From Xestospongia bergquistia (taxonomy: Eukaryota; Porifera; Demospongiae; Haplosclerida; Petrosiidae): a stretch of DNA of 64,000 nucleotides. Shown one piece after another: positions 1 to 13,965 of this stretch. Numbering within the stretch: position 1 is the first letter of the stretch; each line of letters opens with the position of its first letter. Both the position numbers and the translations under genes were made by a program. The notes under the pieces were generated by a model. The model ran no database searches and had not been told where the DNA came from. It saw only the letters and a list, made by a program, of their open reading frames with translations. The stretch is from positions 11,291,501 through 11,355,500 of the forward strand of contig OZ014411.1 in NCBI GenBank assembly GCA_963965975.1. Reading direction: 5' to 3'.

Positions 1-1447
1 TCATTGTGATGTTTGTACAAGATAGAAGTTGTTATCTCTACATTTGCATGTAATGCCTATTACTAAAGTTTATTCAATAATTTAAATTGTCCCATATAAT
101 AATAGAATAGAAAGGTAAGAAAGGATATAACTAAGTTATACATCTCTTTGGTAGAATTAAAACTATTTAATCCTGAGTGATTATTGCCGAGCACCTTAGT
201 GTGACGCAAGTAATCTGAATGGTATATAAAAATCTCACCTTATTTATATGCATATAATTATAATATGTGGTTTGGTCACACTTTGGAATGTGATAATTGT
301 TTTGTTGGAGCTTGTAAACCACAATAAAGCATTTGCTTAGTTATGTTAGTTATATGTGAAAATATTTACACAATGTCTAGTGATGCAATAAACTTGAAGA
401 AAGGACAAAGGAGACATATTTAAATAAATTAAATGATCTGTATACAACATATAGAACAGCGCAAAGATGGGGTATTAACTGGGGTATTGCAAGCACAAAT
501 ACATGAAGACTTATACACTATACAATATATTATAATTATTTAGTTAAGTAAATTATGTAAGAAGTCAAATAGATAGATAATTCTAGTAACTTAGGTAAGA
601 AGCTTCATGTCATATACACACATTATAACAAAATTGTCTTTGTTAATTTTGTCACATTACATTTAAAAATACTTTTGATAAATGTTGGAACATATCAGTC
701 ATGTGATATATGTCCTAATTGTGGGAAATTACAATCTCTAGTGTAGACAGAGAAACAGTAATTATTAATAAGTCATTCCAATATTTTGTTTATAATAACT
801 ACAATATAAACTAAAATACAGTTATTAGTTGCATCAACTCCTTACCCTGACTAAAGAATAATGTTGCAGTATAAATAACTCCAGTAATATTAAGACAAAG
901 CACAGGGCTTACAAGGCAAACTCCTTCACTTTGTAGAGGTTGTTGGGTGTGGTTTAGTATAATTACAAAACTAATAAAAATTATACTTCAAAATGACTGA
1001 ATGTGCACATTACACAGTTCATATTATAGTATTCTACAGTAACAATCTATAATATTAACTAGTTTAAATGCTACACACTAAGTTATCACTAAAACTATAA
1101 CAAGTTTTATTTAGAGAACATACTGAACTAAAATGGTGTCTCCATATCAACTTCAAATAGCAAGACAATGGACATTATGTAAAGTACAGACTCTCATTAA
1201 ATTGTCCAAAACAATAACATTATTATCCATACACTAGTTCATGGACTATATAGTATTGATAGTAGATGTCCTTAAAGATCGAATAAATCAATAAAATAAT
1301 GGTTATCTTTTTCATTTAAAATTAATATTGAGTCACCTTACTCAAAATGGGCCATAATATAATATAGTGTAATTATCTATCTATCTATCTATCTATATCA
1401 TATATATATCAAAGTTGATGGTATTTTATTTTTTATCTATTTTTCAG
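1..1447. other. intergenic, AT-rich, no gene seen
   Basis: No convincing coding exon was found on either strand. Positions about 1000-1165 match 57312-57485 (a shared stretch around tatagtattcta and taatattaactagtt), so this is a dispersed repeat. A short ATCT microsatellite lies at 1372-1396. Just downstream, 1448-1517 is an open stretch bounded by AG and GT that could be a lone exon, but nothing connects to it. Confidence 0.6.
1372..1396. repeat. (ATCT)n microsatellite
   Basis: About six tandem ATCT units followed by an AT-rich dinucleotide run. Confidence 0.9.
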
Positions 1448-1903
1448 TGACAAAAGTGTTATATTATCAGAGAGGAAAATGATGGATGAGCTTTATCCTT
1501 TACCTCATTGGGAACAGGTAAAGCACACAATATTCATAAATCCAATAATTTCCTCAATTAGGTTGCTAATAATCAGCAAAGCAGCTTAACTAGAGGTCGG
1601 CAGAGTTTTTTTTAAATCATGAATGTGAGGAATCCCTATATATATCTTTCGCCTCAACAAGAAGCGGTAATTGGATATGAATTTATTGCAAGTTTGTTAT
1701 AATAACTGTAATTAGAAGACAAACTACCATGAGGCACAACAAGCATATAGACGTATTTCTCAACATGAATATGTCACAGGTATGGGACAAGGTGGAGAAC
1801 GAGTATACACTAGTGATCCCACTACAAATGATTGTGAGTAAAAAGTGATCAAATTCATCAAGGATGCATTTCTTCAACCAGTTGACAGAAAAACATATTT
1901 CAG

Positions 1904-3487
1904 TTTTTAAAGCAATGTGTGATCCTATGATAGTTGATTTTAAAACAAATGTAGTCCCTCAGGTGAGATATGCACATGTATGCAATAGAATTATTGGTAT
2001 TATATATAATTAACAAGTAATTGTTACTACTGTATTGTCTATTACGCATGCTTTATCATTTCTAGCAGTGCATACACCTCTTGTCTAGTTTACATAAATC
2101 AAATTAAACAAGATTCATCTGGTTTATAATAACACACTGAAATTTTTAGGGCATATTTACAGCTTTAGTCGTCGCTATTTTTTCCAGACAAGATAAGCCA
2201 CAATTTTTTAATGATAGTCGATCACCTACTTTACTCTGAAGATCTGTTTGGATCAGTACTACTAGTTGATCAATTCTATTGGCTAGAAGTCTATTACAAT
2301 GGCCTAAATGACAATTGCTTTCACCTTCGTCATATCATTTGTGAAGCTATATCAACCTGTGCTGACATATTAGCTTATAATAAAGATGCCATTATTGTTC
2401 AAGTTTCTGTACCTTGCCAGCAAAATCATCTTTTAAGCATTCATGATAACAAGTTACATCCAGCTGTTCTTTCAATGGACAAAGATCCTCCAATCATAAG
2501 GTCCAGTATTGAAAAGGAGATTCCTACATTAAAGTTAACAGATGAATGACAAACATGTTGGCTAATTGGTTAGCTTAAAAGTAAAGTATGGTATAGTCTG
2601 TCGGACGCGCTCGAAATGTTAGTTATAATTGACCCCGTCTGGGTTAAATAATCTTGATTTTTAAAATAATAAGTTAAGTATAATATCCACACTTCAGACT
2701 GACTTGGAATAAATGTGAATGGGTTTAAATAGTGAACTTAGTGGTCTCATGATTAAAACAATATGATTGGTTAATGTAGCGTGGGAAAAAAAATACAATG
2801 AATATGATTGGTCCTTTAATACAATGAATCTGATTGGTCCATTATTTATTGATCATAAACATCCTCCATTTGATCCTCTAGCTCACTTTTGTCACATAGT
2901 CATTTATTGAACTTTTTGTCTTAATAGGCCCTGCAAATATTTTAAAGAAAGCAAGTGAAAAAGGTAACGTTAATCTACAAATTTAGCTGCTATATAATTT
3001 TTGAAATAATATAACACACTTATAGGTAAACATACCATTGTGAAGAGTGATAAACAGTGTAAATTAGATAGACATTATTTTCTTGACATCGTTTCTGCAT
3101 TGTGTATTTATATAATTATATAGGTTATTTTCTCCTTTTGTTTGTTTTTAGATGTTCTTTCAGTCTCCTCAATTTTACCAAATGGACCACTAGGTAATTA
3201 GACTATGAAAATGTACTTGTAAATGTACTTATCAAAGTAAAACTGATGTTTCGGTTACTATTGATGAGATAATTATTAATTGGTGATTATTAATTTAATA
3301 CAAAACTTCTAACCTAGAGCTATTTGAGTTTAATTAATTTTTTAAAATTATTTTATATTTATTAACAATTTGAAGACAAAAAAACAAGTCCACTTAAATG
3401 GAGTACTACAAATGAATTACCACCAGTAGATGAACCTAGTCTAGCTGAAAGTATTCTGCAGAAATGTCTCCCAGTTAAACATAATTG
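1904..3487 (+). pseudogene. decayed C-terminal part of a ROC-COR/Death-type gene
   Basis: Paralogue of the 3' half of the ankyrin-ROC-COR-Death gene at 13966-29760. Exon 1904-1962 ends in VVPQ followed by GT at the same place as the intact gene (27972). The next exon starts at 2150 with GIFTALVVAIF, matching GLFPATVVALL at 28019. After about 20 codons the frame is lost (stop near 2208) and the homology continues in another frame at 2211-2548, with LLVDQFYWLEVYYNG matching LLVDTMLWMEIYWTG; roughly 15 residues in between are missing. Two small phase-1 exon-like blocks (about 2930-2965 and 3152-3193) and an open block from about 3374 to a TGA at 3487 follow, mimicking the small-exon tail of the intact gene, but no Death domain is visible. 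A mis-modelled gene with an extra intron is the alternative. Confidence 0.7.
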
Positions 3488-3807
3488 AGCACATGTTTCT
3501 ATTTTACAATATTATATTCATTTGTTGAACATGTTATAAAGTGTTTCACGCGCTATGTGAGTGACTTTGATTAATGTTTACCTGGTTAACATTTTATTAG
3601 TATACTTTTTTTATAATTATGAAGAGATTGTTTTCATTGAAGTGTAAATGAAATGTCTTTCATAACCTTATTTGCTATAGCTTTTGTTAGGGTAATCTTT
3701 TGATTACATGATTTGACATCTATTTACACACACACAAAACTTTTTGTCATCATTATCTAGTCTATTTTTGGATGACAGATAATACACTTCAATTATGATA
3801 AAATTTT

Positions 3808-4073
3808 TGTTGGCAGATGCACAGCTGTCGCTAGGTTTAACTGATAGCTTTATTGAACTGATTGGAAGTACAAAGGATCACAAAAAAACGAAAAAAACAC
3901 AGATATAGCTCAAGAGAGAATAACAAAAAAGGTGATCTTCAAAAAACTCAAACTCATTAACACCGAACTTAATTACATAAACAACAATCAACACATACAG
4001 ATACACTTATTACACAACTACCAAATGCACTTATCATGCAAGTGACAAATTAAATTACATACATCTAGCAACA
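3808..4073 (-). repeat. copia 3' LTR
   Basis: 266 bp, beginning TGTTGC and ending CCAACA on the minus strand and directly preceded by a purine tract. It matches 5376-5578 in the same orientation. Confidence 0.8.
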
Positions 4074-4080
4074 CTCCCAC

Positions 4081-4480
4081 TTAATTTGATATGTTGTGTT
4101 CCATTCGCATATAGCTGACCTTGAATATCCACTTACGCCCAATTGGTTTTCGACCACTTGGTAGTTCCACAAGTTTCCACTTCTCATTTTCCACAAGTGA
4201 CTTGTATTCTGAGTAAGTTACTAATTTCCATTCCTTGGCATGATCACGGTCATAGCTTTTGTCCTTGAGCATCTGGTACATGAGCAAATGCCACACAACC
4301 AAACACTTTTAGGTGGCTTAGTTTTGTCTTCTTTCCGTACCACTTCTCATATGGTGTCATATTTTCCTTGATGGCTTTTGGTGGTGTTTGGTTTCTGACA
4401 TATGCTGCTGGGGCAACTGCTTCAGCCCAATACTTGTTTGGTAACCCAGCATGAGCAATCATGGACCGAGCCGACTCCAT
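4081..4480 (-). pseudogene. copia pol fragment: integrase end and RT start
   Basis: Two overlapping minus-strand reading frames. The upstream one (4250-4480) resembles the copia integrase core end, with KYWAEAV, TPYEKWYGKK and HLKVFGCVAFAHV. The downstream one (4081-4302) resembles the RT entry, with LVELPSGRKPIGRKWIFKV, and ends in a stop close to the polypurine tract. A frameshift separates them and the catalytic RT motifs are absent. Broken retroelement gene, not a host gene. Confidence 0.85.
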
Positions 4481-5375
4481 TAGTGTTCAAGTCATTCTTT
4501 CTACCACTCCATTTTGTTCTGGTGTATGAGGTACTGTCAGCTCATGACGTATCCCTTTTTACTTCAGGTAGTTTTTGAATTCTCCTGAAAGATACTCTCT
4601 ACCATTGTGTGTCCTTAGAGTTTCACACCAGTTGCAATATCCTTCTGGGTGATTTACTTGAGTTGCTGTACATTTACGTGTCCTAACCGCTGATGCCACA
4701 GATCCATGTCATTTCCTTGTTCTGACGCTTATTCAGTGATGACTGGTTCACAGTCCAGTTGATACAACTTGTCTACTAGTGAGCCCATACCACACAACTT
4801 TCTGTTTGTATTTCAGATCCAACATCACGAATGAATGAATTTCAGGAAATTACCTCTAGTAGCAGCTGCTCTTGCCAAAAACAAGTAACATACAAGGCTT
4901 TGGTATAAATAGCATTTTGTGTATAATACACCTCTTGGGCTTACTCAATCTAAACAGCATATTGACACTGACATTTCCGACTCCAGTTGCATCGATTGTC
5001 TTACCATCACCCAGTCCAACATTCTCTGTTAATCAACTCCATGTAATCTGTCAATAGTTCCTTCTCCAGTGTCATATGACTTGATGCTGAGAGGAATCCT
5101 TTGAGCAGACTGATGCTGCAAACACTCCAATATTTTCTGAGTCTAAGTGCTTCTTTTCAGCAGCTTTGGGTCTATGTGCTAGTCTTGAGCGTTCTTGTTC
5201 CTTTCATTTGGGGCAGTTATGGCAAAAATGACCTTCCTTACCACAATCGAGTTTCCTGGGTTTGACTCTCTTCTGTGTCGATCGACCACTTTTCATCCAC
5301 TGTCACAGCCATTCTTTCTGGCAAGGGTAGTAGAGTTTCTATTCTCAATGCCACAAATCTACTTGGAGTCTGGGC

Positions 5376-5578
5376 TGTTGGCAGATGCGCGGTCTGTCAC
5401 TAAGTTTTGACTGATAGTTTTATTGAATTGATTTAAAGTACAAAGGTTAACAACAAAAAAGAACAAAACACAGATATAGAACAAGGTGACCTTTAAAAAA
5501 CTCAAACTCATTAACACCCAACTTAATTACATAACTAACAATCAACACGTACAGATGCACTTATTACAGAACTGCCGG
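5376..5578 (-). repeat. copia 5' LTR, shortened
   Basis: Direct repeat of 3808-4073 starting at the same tgttggcagatgc. It loses similarity near 5578, about 60 bp short of the full LTR. Confidence 0.75.
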
Positions 5579-8500
5579 ATTATAGTTATTAAAAACAATT
5601 TTATCATTTATTTAGATTGTATTTAGTGGCAACTTATTTTTTATTTCCTTTGGCCTATTGTTTTTTCTACTAATAATTCTAACTGTAGCTTGTACAAATC
5701 TTCAAATAGTGATAAACTACCCATATCATTTAATTTAATTTATTTTATAAAAATATAAAATAAATTAGTATATTTGTCGAAATTTAAGAATTGTAAGAAT
5801 GGTATCTTACATGCATAAATTATTTCAATCAAATAATTTATTCTGTGTCAGACCTTAGCATTTTTAAAATTTAGATGTTAGACTCATGCTAAACACTTCT
5901 CCAAGACTCCAGACATACTCAATCTATGCAAATCTTTTCTTTTTGATATTGTAGTCTTCATTAGTATTCATCAGTGAGCACAATTGGAACAGATACTTGT
6001 TTTATATACAGGATATAAGAACAGTCCAAATGTCTAGGATTATATACTTCATCGTGTAACAGCATATTAACTACTATCACGTTCATTTTCATCACATTAA
6101 CTTTTTTTTCAAAAATGTATTCTTAAGTCTGCACAATGATCATGATTTATCTCAGCTCTAACTTTTTTTCTATTATTTTCCTTTTTGATATAACTTTTAT
6201 TGTACATTTGCCAACATATGTTATTGGAATGCTACCAACCATAAAATAATATATTTGACAATTGTCTTCAATCTTCTATCACAGTGTTGCTGTCACTCTC
6301 TAAACAGTAATTATGACAAAGAAATGTAAAATCCTATTCCATATTCTATTAACTGTTTGATTACAGTCTGCAAGTCAATTCTAAAGGATTATCCAACACT
6401 TGACTTGTAGCAATCAAAGCACCTTTCATCATGTGCAAGTGAATGTTCAAGAGGAGACAGGTCTAAGGAAAGATTGTGTGCAAGAAATATTGCTAGCCAT
6501 TGTATGTTATTTCAGATATTGTTATATTAATCTGTAATGCTATCGAATGACAATATTACTCATTATAGCATGGCTTCAGTACCTTATGCTGTAAATACAT
6601 TTAAGTTAATAGTAATTACATTACTATAGGTTTGTCGTATTAAAGTAAATATTTAATAATTTCATCATGACACTAAATTAATTTCTTCACTGACTTATAA
6701 TTTCATATTATTATACAAAACCACACAGAGTGACAGAATAGGTAAAAAGAAAAAATAGTAAAACCTTACTACTTAGAACTCTCATTACTATGTTTATGTG
6801 AGCAACAGAGAAAACAGAATAAAGTAATAAAATAAAATCTAAAATAGAGTAAATTTACATTCCTAACAATGCTGCTAAGCTTACAAGGGGTGCCTGATAG
6901 AAATACAGTCAAACTTTTACAAACATTTATGTTCTTTATATAATATACTGCAGGCAAGCATGGATATAGAAATAGATTATGATGCCTAGAATAGTTTTGT
7001 TTATGTGTTAATTTATCCTATATGTGTTGGATACATATAATATGAAAAAATAGTTTTTAAAAATGAACAAGATGTAGGAATGCCAGTACCCAAAAATTGA
7101 TAGACATGGATTTAAAATGCTATAAAAAATCCCTACATAAGGAATTTTAGTCATATTTTCTTTTCAAAGTCTTTCAAAATGTTTTTTTGGCCATTTAGTT
7201 ATATTATCTTTATAGTTAATCAAAATAACTACCTTCAGGTAAAACAATTGATTTTTAGGAATTAACTTTTTCATACTTATATTTTCAAAGATTTTCTGTT
7301 ATACTCTCATCATTATGATAACCGGTTTTGGGCAGTGATATTATTACTGCATGTCAAGGGTAAGTATTTCAATCAGAGAGATTACATGGCTTATAGTGTA
7401 TGAAATTTTTAGAGATTGTGCATCAGGTATCATTCCTCTCCCATTCAGAAAAAATGCACATTCCTAGCACAACAGAAATATTCATGTATGTTATACACTT
7501 GGTTGTTTATAAAAAATCACCAAAAAATATTTTTGTCAGGTGTTCATAAAAGAAAATACCAAATAGTTTACAGGTAAGTAAGCATTGTTATCTGAAATTA
7601 ATGATGACAAGTCAACTTTCAGCACAGTAGTGTATATATTTTTCTACAGTGGATACAACTGTGACATACGGGTATACTACACAGATAAGAATTATTCTAA
7701 TGAATTTTTTTAATAATATTTCTCTAATTTCCTCTTTCTTTTGGCCATAACAAAGCTTATTTGCAAAGTCTAGTCATGTGATATGACAAAGCACGTGTTG
7801 TTTCATTGCATTGTGCAAATTGATCCTTTTGTGGAAATTCTTGTATGCTACAAGAGACAATAATGCTTCCTTACAGTAAAGAGATGTCAGAAAGGCGACA
7901 AGATTATGAAATAAGCAAGCAATTGAAAGGTACTTTATCCATCCTGAAGAAATGTTAGTTATATTAATACAATCATGATGCCTTTTTCAATATAGTTTGC
8001 AATATTAAAAACATGGCTTGTCTGTAAGGTTGTAATTCTTTGGATTACAATGTTTTTTTACTATCTCTTACGGCATTGTATATTCTTGTATAATGGAAAG
8101 CCAAAGATGTCTTTGATATGGCCACAACAGGTGCATTATATTACCTGATTAAATTGACATGGTAGAATTGGAGTAGGAAGTAGTTTTCATGCATTTTATC
8201 ATTGTAAACTTTATGAAGTTGGTCACTTGTAGAAGTTATTCTAATCTCTAATTATTCCATTTTAAAGTTTTAAACTCATGATTGCTTATTGTAGGCACTT
8301 ATTTGGACATGTAAAACTTGTGGAAGAGTCTCTATTGGATGACAGTCCCTCACTTTCACAAACAGAGACATTATTCTCAGAAACAAAGTATACAAGATGT
8401 TAACTTTATAAAAGTACATTAAATAGTTATGTTAGTTTCAATCATAGTTACTGACAAATTATTTGCAAATTTTTCTTGAAAATTTTTTAGCAAATATGTA

Positions 8501-10625
8501 ACAGTTATTATAAAAATATAGGCCATGATTATCAATTCATACAGGTAATAATTTATACCAATCTTTTCCTTAGCAGGTGATACCCCACAAAGGAAAACAT
8601 CCCAAAAATGTATGAATGATTTGATTGTTACTTCAGGTAAGTTATTCAATTCATTTATTTCAGTACAATGATGTTTCATTGACTCTGATACTAGCTTAGA
8701 CATGATTTGTACTACCTAAGACAAAGGTAATACACATAATAGTAAAGTACATGATCTAATATATAGTGTGTATTCTACATAGAAAGCTAACTCTTTGAAA
8801 ACACAAAAAGTATGTACTTTGATTCTGACCTAACTCAGAAACTAAGGTTAGTTTTAAGTAATGATATTTTTTGTTTGCGTTGAGTGTTTCATTAAAAGCT
8901 AATAGGTTAAGTAAGAAATTTGCCACTTTTTATAGATTAACCACACAGCTTTGTACAGGCTGGCTGTTAACAGTTGTCTAATCATAGTCTGAATTTGTTA
9001 ACTTGAGTTATGTATTTAAACTGATAGTTATTGAGTATTGGTTATTCATTTCTTGTGGAAGTGATGTTTTGACTCTTCTCTTTTATATTATGCTAGCAGT
9101 GCATTATGCTAGTCAATGCTAATGACAAGAAATGTAGTAGCATAATAAATTCTAAGTTAAATTATTTTCTGTTCTTTGCTTATTTTACTATGCAGAGCCT
9201 AAGGTAGATACTTCTTATTAAAGAGTAAAAGAAAAAGCTAGGTAATGACTCAACATTAACGAATCCAAAGATATTCTTTCAAGTTAAAAAGGCAATCAGA
9301 TAATATGTATCTCTGAGTTTTATTCACCAACTCCCAACATACCTTCATTACTGTATATCTCATCATTACAATCTGTTGCCATTTGGTCATTATGGTCCTC
9401 AGGTATATTTATTTTTATAGTAGTTTCAATCTGTGTAATATTTTATTATAATTTCTAGTACTATAGAAGTGAATTGACTCATTTATATACTAACTTCTTC
9501 AAGTAAGTTTCATTAAATATTTTATATTATTCTTTTCTCCTTTGACTTCTCTTGCACCATTTCCTCAATCATTTTTTCTTCCACAAGTGAGTTTTTAAAA
9601 CTTTTTGCTTGATTTTTTTCTTTGAATATCAGCCACATAAAAAGAAGTCTCTCATTGTCATTTCATCGTCCACAATTTAATTTGACAACTCAATAACAAC
9701 TTCACATTTCTTTGTTCATTTTTAATACTATCTCACTGGATATTAATCACAATGATAAGTTCACTAATATTAAGGTCCTCGTTGACTGAGGAAATAAAAT
9801 ATCTAGCTAACAAAGAAAGATATATACAAAGGATATATACTTACATACATGTATATTTATAAACTTATAATTATAGAAGAACAATTAAAAAAATATTTTC
9901 AGAATGTTCTGATTATTTGACAAGTTTAATATCCTTATCTTTAATAAATATCCTTAAGTTCTGAAGGAACTATGTTATGTTTCCTACTATACTTTTAATA
10001 ACGTTATGTAATCACAATTAAGTGTAATCTAAAAAATAATTATGTTGTCGATGTCTTTAGCCAACTAGCTAGTAAGTTAAAGTAAAATGCTTTAACTGAT
10101 GCTTCTCAATTGGCTCTAAAACTAATGGACATTTTTCTCCAAAGAAAGACCTTTCCAATAGTAACTATGAAAGATATAGATGAAAGTTCCTTCAACAATA
10201 TATATTATTGATACAATTTATTTTAAGTTACTATGCTTTTTATAATAATTTATTCATGATTATTTCTTCTTACTCTCCACATTAACCACAAATATCATGT
10301 TGCAACGAAAGAACTTAAACAGAGAATATGGAACATATCAGTTGTGTATGTAGAAATATCAAAGCAACAATTTTAAAAATCAACGACCTGACAATAAAAA
10401 TTCATCAATTAAAAAATAATCAGGTCGCAAGTTGTGGTGGTAGCTCGTTTAAAGCTTCCACATATTACACCGACAACTTTGTCTATAAGTTTGGACAATG
10501 CGTCATGCGCAATTATTCGTTGCGCACATTTTAGATTTTTCACGATCTTGTGAGATTTGTGGATTAACTCTTCCAAAGCGCGTTCAATTGCGTTTCAACA
10601 GAAAACTTTATAATTCATGACTGTA

Positions 10626-10725
10626 TATAGATAAAAGAAGGACTACTTGGTGAATGTAAGCATGCTTGCAGTAGTATCTACTACTAGCATTCCTCCTTAC
10701 AACAGTAATCCTTCTTCTATCTATA
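10626..10725. repeat. imperfect inverted repeat, MITE-like hairpin
   Basis: Arms 10626-10647 and 10704-10725 are reverse complements apart from about three mismatches (tatagataaaagaagga against tccttcttctatctata). A second nested palindrome (agtagta-tc-tactact) sits in the middle. Too short to code. Confidence 0.7.
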
Positions 10726-12340
10726 ATGTAAATTAAAGTACATTATGATAATGTAATGTATAGTCTCCTGAATACAATATGGTATATGACCATACCACAG
10801 AAGTACTTAAAGTTTGGATAAAATAAGAGAAGATGTGAAATATTTTTGAAAATTATTGTCATTGTTAATGTGTAGGACTCACCTGTGTGTTCTATTTTTG
10901 CTACAACTCTACCTCCAAAGGAGCTCACTAACAATACAAGGACATTAATCATTTACAATTTAAGCAAGATTACTGTATTAGAGAAACAAAGATTACACTG
11001 AACTCAGGAGGCATTTCTTTTCATGTTCTAATTCTCCTGTTTCAACTTTGCTCACTATTACAAGAAGACAACTAACATCTATTAGAGATAGGTACACTAA
11101 CGTGATTACTGGATGGATAAATAAATGGATTTGTTATTATAGGTTTCTCTAAAGTCGCTTTATCTGCCTATTTAACTCGCTTTCGTCCAAATATGTTATC
11201 TTAATAATCCAATTGTTCTTTTATTGAACAGTTATCTACAGTAGCACCCATCAAAAAAATTTAATTATTCATAATTGTTTGTTTGTCTGATGAAACATGA
11301 CTTTTTAGTCTTCTTCTTTTGCTGTACTTTTATTGGATGACCATAAAGTTTGCTGTCTTTGTGTTTTCTCATATGAGCTGATACCACAAACAATGGTAAG
11401 TACATTAAACATATAGTCCTATTGCTAAATATTGCTCTGTCATAAGTAACAGGAAAGAACATTCATCCTGCTTTGTTAGATAGTTTATGGATCACTCCCT
11501 GAAGATTAGAATATTTCCTAATATTTAATAATATTACTACAAGCTAATGTTTACTATTCATAATTATTAATAACTGTCTGCAACTTAAGTATTGTTCTAT
11601 ATAATTACATGTTTTTCTTCCAGCCCCCCAATAACTTGTGAACATGAGATGAACTATCTTTGTAACCATTGTTATATAAACCATTAAAGCGACTCGTGTA
11701 CTTATGCTTCAGTCTCCCTAAGATTTTTTCTACATATATGTGTAACCTTGTTGTTAAATGGAAAGTTTGACATGCCCAATATAAGCTTCATATGGTAAAA
11801 CTAGGTTTTTATTTTATATACATACTTTCTACTGAAGTTTATAAAGGAAATCTTCCAAAAATTCGATCATTTTGTGAATGTTGCCACTAGAAACCACAAG
11901 AATGAGAGGAATCCAATAGTATCAACATTAATTAGGATCATTCTCTGCAACCAATATTTTAATATGAGTAAAATAACCATTGCAAGATTGCAATATGTAA
12001 TGTGCACAGATTGTCCTAAGTAAATGTTTAGTATAATACTAAACATTTATACTATGTTTTATGTGGAAAAAAATTAATATACCTAATCAATGAAATTTAG
12101 GATTTATCAACTATAATGTTCACCAAACTTCGCATAGCATATGCAATGTGCTACACAGTCCTAAGATTATTCTAGGTGATACTGTACTTATATATATTGT
12201 ATTACGTTGTCCATAATGTTATGTATAGTAGTTTCTATTTCCAATTATGTAACTATTTATAATAACAACTGATAATATTTTGTATCTACTCAATATGAAA
12301 TAATGGTTTGGTACCTGCTCACCTACTCCTATTTCGTGTA

Positions 12341-12527
12341 TTCCCAAAGAACAGTTCTGTTCAACCCTCATTTTGTCTATTCCCAAAAGAACAGTTCTGT
12401 TCACCTACTCCCATTTCGTCTATTCCCAAAAGAACAGTTCTGTTCAACCCTCATTTCGTCTATTCCCAAAAGAACAGTTCTGTTCAACCCTCATTTCGTC
12501 TATTCCCAAAATAACAGTTCCGCCTAC
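12341..12527. repeat. 40-bp minisatellite, about 5 copies
   Basis: Units start at TTCCCAAA at 12341, 12380, 12423, 12463 and 12503 (spacing 39, 43, 40 and 40). Each unit carries GAACAGTTCTGTTC, an inverted repeat with 6-bp arms and a 2-bp spacer; the last copy is degenerate. Because 40 is not a multiple of 3 and the unit lacks stops, all three forward frames stay open, which creates three overlapping spurious reading frames. Confidence 0.92.
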
Positions 12528-13965
12528 TAAACAATCAAAAGAATCATTTCTTCTGATAAAATCTAGTTATCAAGTGTTAAGATAAACCGTTTCCATGATA
12601 GTAGTATGTACTAGAATACATGTATAAACCATTGAGTATACAACCAGTGAAGGCATGTCATCATAAAAGAATAAAATATTTGTTTCAAATCCACTGGCAA
12701 AAATTATTTATGTATTAAACATGAATTCATGTTACTGCTTGTAATTCATATATGAGTAGTGTAGTGTTAATACTAGAATAGATTATTGTAATAATCTAAC
12801 TTGACCATACTGTAGGTACTATGATTATTACAAATACTGTCTTCTTAAACAAATTTTATGTAGCTATGTTTTGTTTGTACTATCGTTGAGAAATCAGTGC
12901 TAAAATGTGACATGATGATACAAAAAATATGGATTTAAAGTCCAATTGTTGTAAAATGTGCCACTTTTGTAGCCAAGATGTGACATTGTTGGATTATTAG
13001 AAGGATTGTAATAACTATTATCATGATATTACTCATCTTTAGTTAGTAATGCAGAAATTTTGTGTCAGAGTCTACTACTATATCTTGTTTACTGTATATA
13101 CTTTCTCATTTTGCATGACATCTTACATAGACAAATAACCTCTTAATTTGAGAGAAGAGGTGGATCTGAGGGTGGCCCAGGCAAAGCTGGTACCCAAACA
13201 CTGAACCCTGTGTTTGGAGTGCTAAATGTTTGGAATAGAAGCAAGTGAAGTATACATACGTAATCTACAGATAAAGGATTAACTGAAAAAAGATGTAGCT
13301 CAAACCCATCTTAGTGCCATCTTTTATTTTATTGCACGTCTGACTTTTAATAAATATTATGCTTAATGCGCAAGTTCTTGCACTAAAATTTCTTGTCCTG
13401 CCAAAAACGTTTGGTTAGTTTTCTCCTGCTTGAAAAAATATATTCCATTAAATATACTTAAGTTACTAAGTTGTAGTTTAAATAGGATTTATAAGATTAA
13501 ATTATGTTTACTAATGAATTGATGTCCTTGTGTTAGAGTTAATTCAATAGTTTCTTTTACTGTTTATTTCTTTCTTGCTTTAGTTATTGTTATTTTAAGA
13601 CAATTTCTATTGTTATTTTTCATATTCATACTGTATAATTTATCAATCAGCTATATATGGAACATCATTTATATGGAATACCTGTAAAGTTTTTGTTACA
13701 GGTTTTAGATATGTTAAGTGATATTGCAAGGTAATGTAATGATGTTAGCCTGTTTGTGTTAGCCTTAGATATAATACTGAGTTAAAGATTGTCACTGTAT
13801 CAATCATGTTTCTCTTAAGATTGCATACACAATGTTTTATTGATTAAGCAAATTTTCAAACATTTAATATCAATAAAGTAAAATGATCAGCAAGTTGCTG
13901 ATAATATTTTTAAAATATATATTTAAGGTTTATAAATTAAATTAGTAGTGTTTTTTTTTACTTAG

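Larger units (their letters stand above)
3808..5578 (-). mobile_element. truncated Ty1/copia LTR retrotransposon
   Basis: Two direct repeats (3808-4073 and 5376-about 5578) flank copia-type coding remnants on the minus strand. Read in that direction the order is LTR, partial gag zinc knuckle (about 5211-5244, CGKEGHFCHNC, first Cys apparently lost), integrase C-terminal region (4250-4480), start of reverse transcriptase (4081-4302), polypurine tract (agtgggag at about 4074-4081), LTR. Integrase before RT is the copia order. Most of RT and all of RNase H are deleted, and the 5' LTR is shortened, so no target-site duplication can be read. Defective and probably old. Confidence 0.88.
5579..13965. 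other. gene-poor region
   Basis: 8.4 kb of AT-rich DNA without a supported gene. Weak items: an ATG-containing open block with GT donor at 7884-7929; an ankyrin-like open stretch at 8297-8390 (GHVKLVEESLL in one frame) that may be a dead ankyrin exon; a hairpin repeat (10626-10725); and a minisatellite (12341-12527). The true 5' end of the ankyrin gene starting at 13966 may lie here but I could not place it. Confidence 0.5.

Noticed and set aside
2211..2548. Independent 112-residue gene
   Set aside because: It is the out-of-frame continuation of a ROC-COR-type exon whose start is at 2150.
12303..12585. Three overlapping forward reading frames of 68-75 codons
   Set aside because: They arise because a stop-free 40-bp unit is repeated; no start context or similarity supports a protein.
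13690..13733. Splice-bordered block with ATG upstream of the ankyrin gene
   Set aside because: It ends in phase 2 and gives an immediate stop when joined to the exon at 13966.
13882..13926. ATG-starting block that could be the first exon of the ankyrin gene
   Set aside because: It would join in phase 0 through a 38-nt intron, but the peptide is AT-driven and has no further support.
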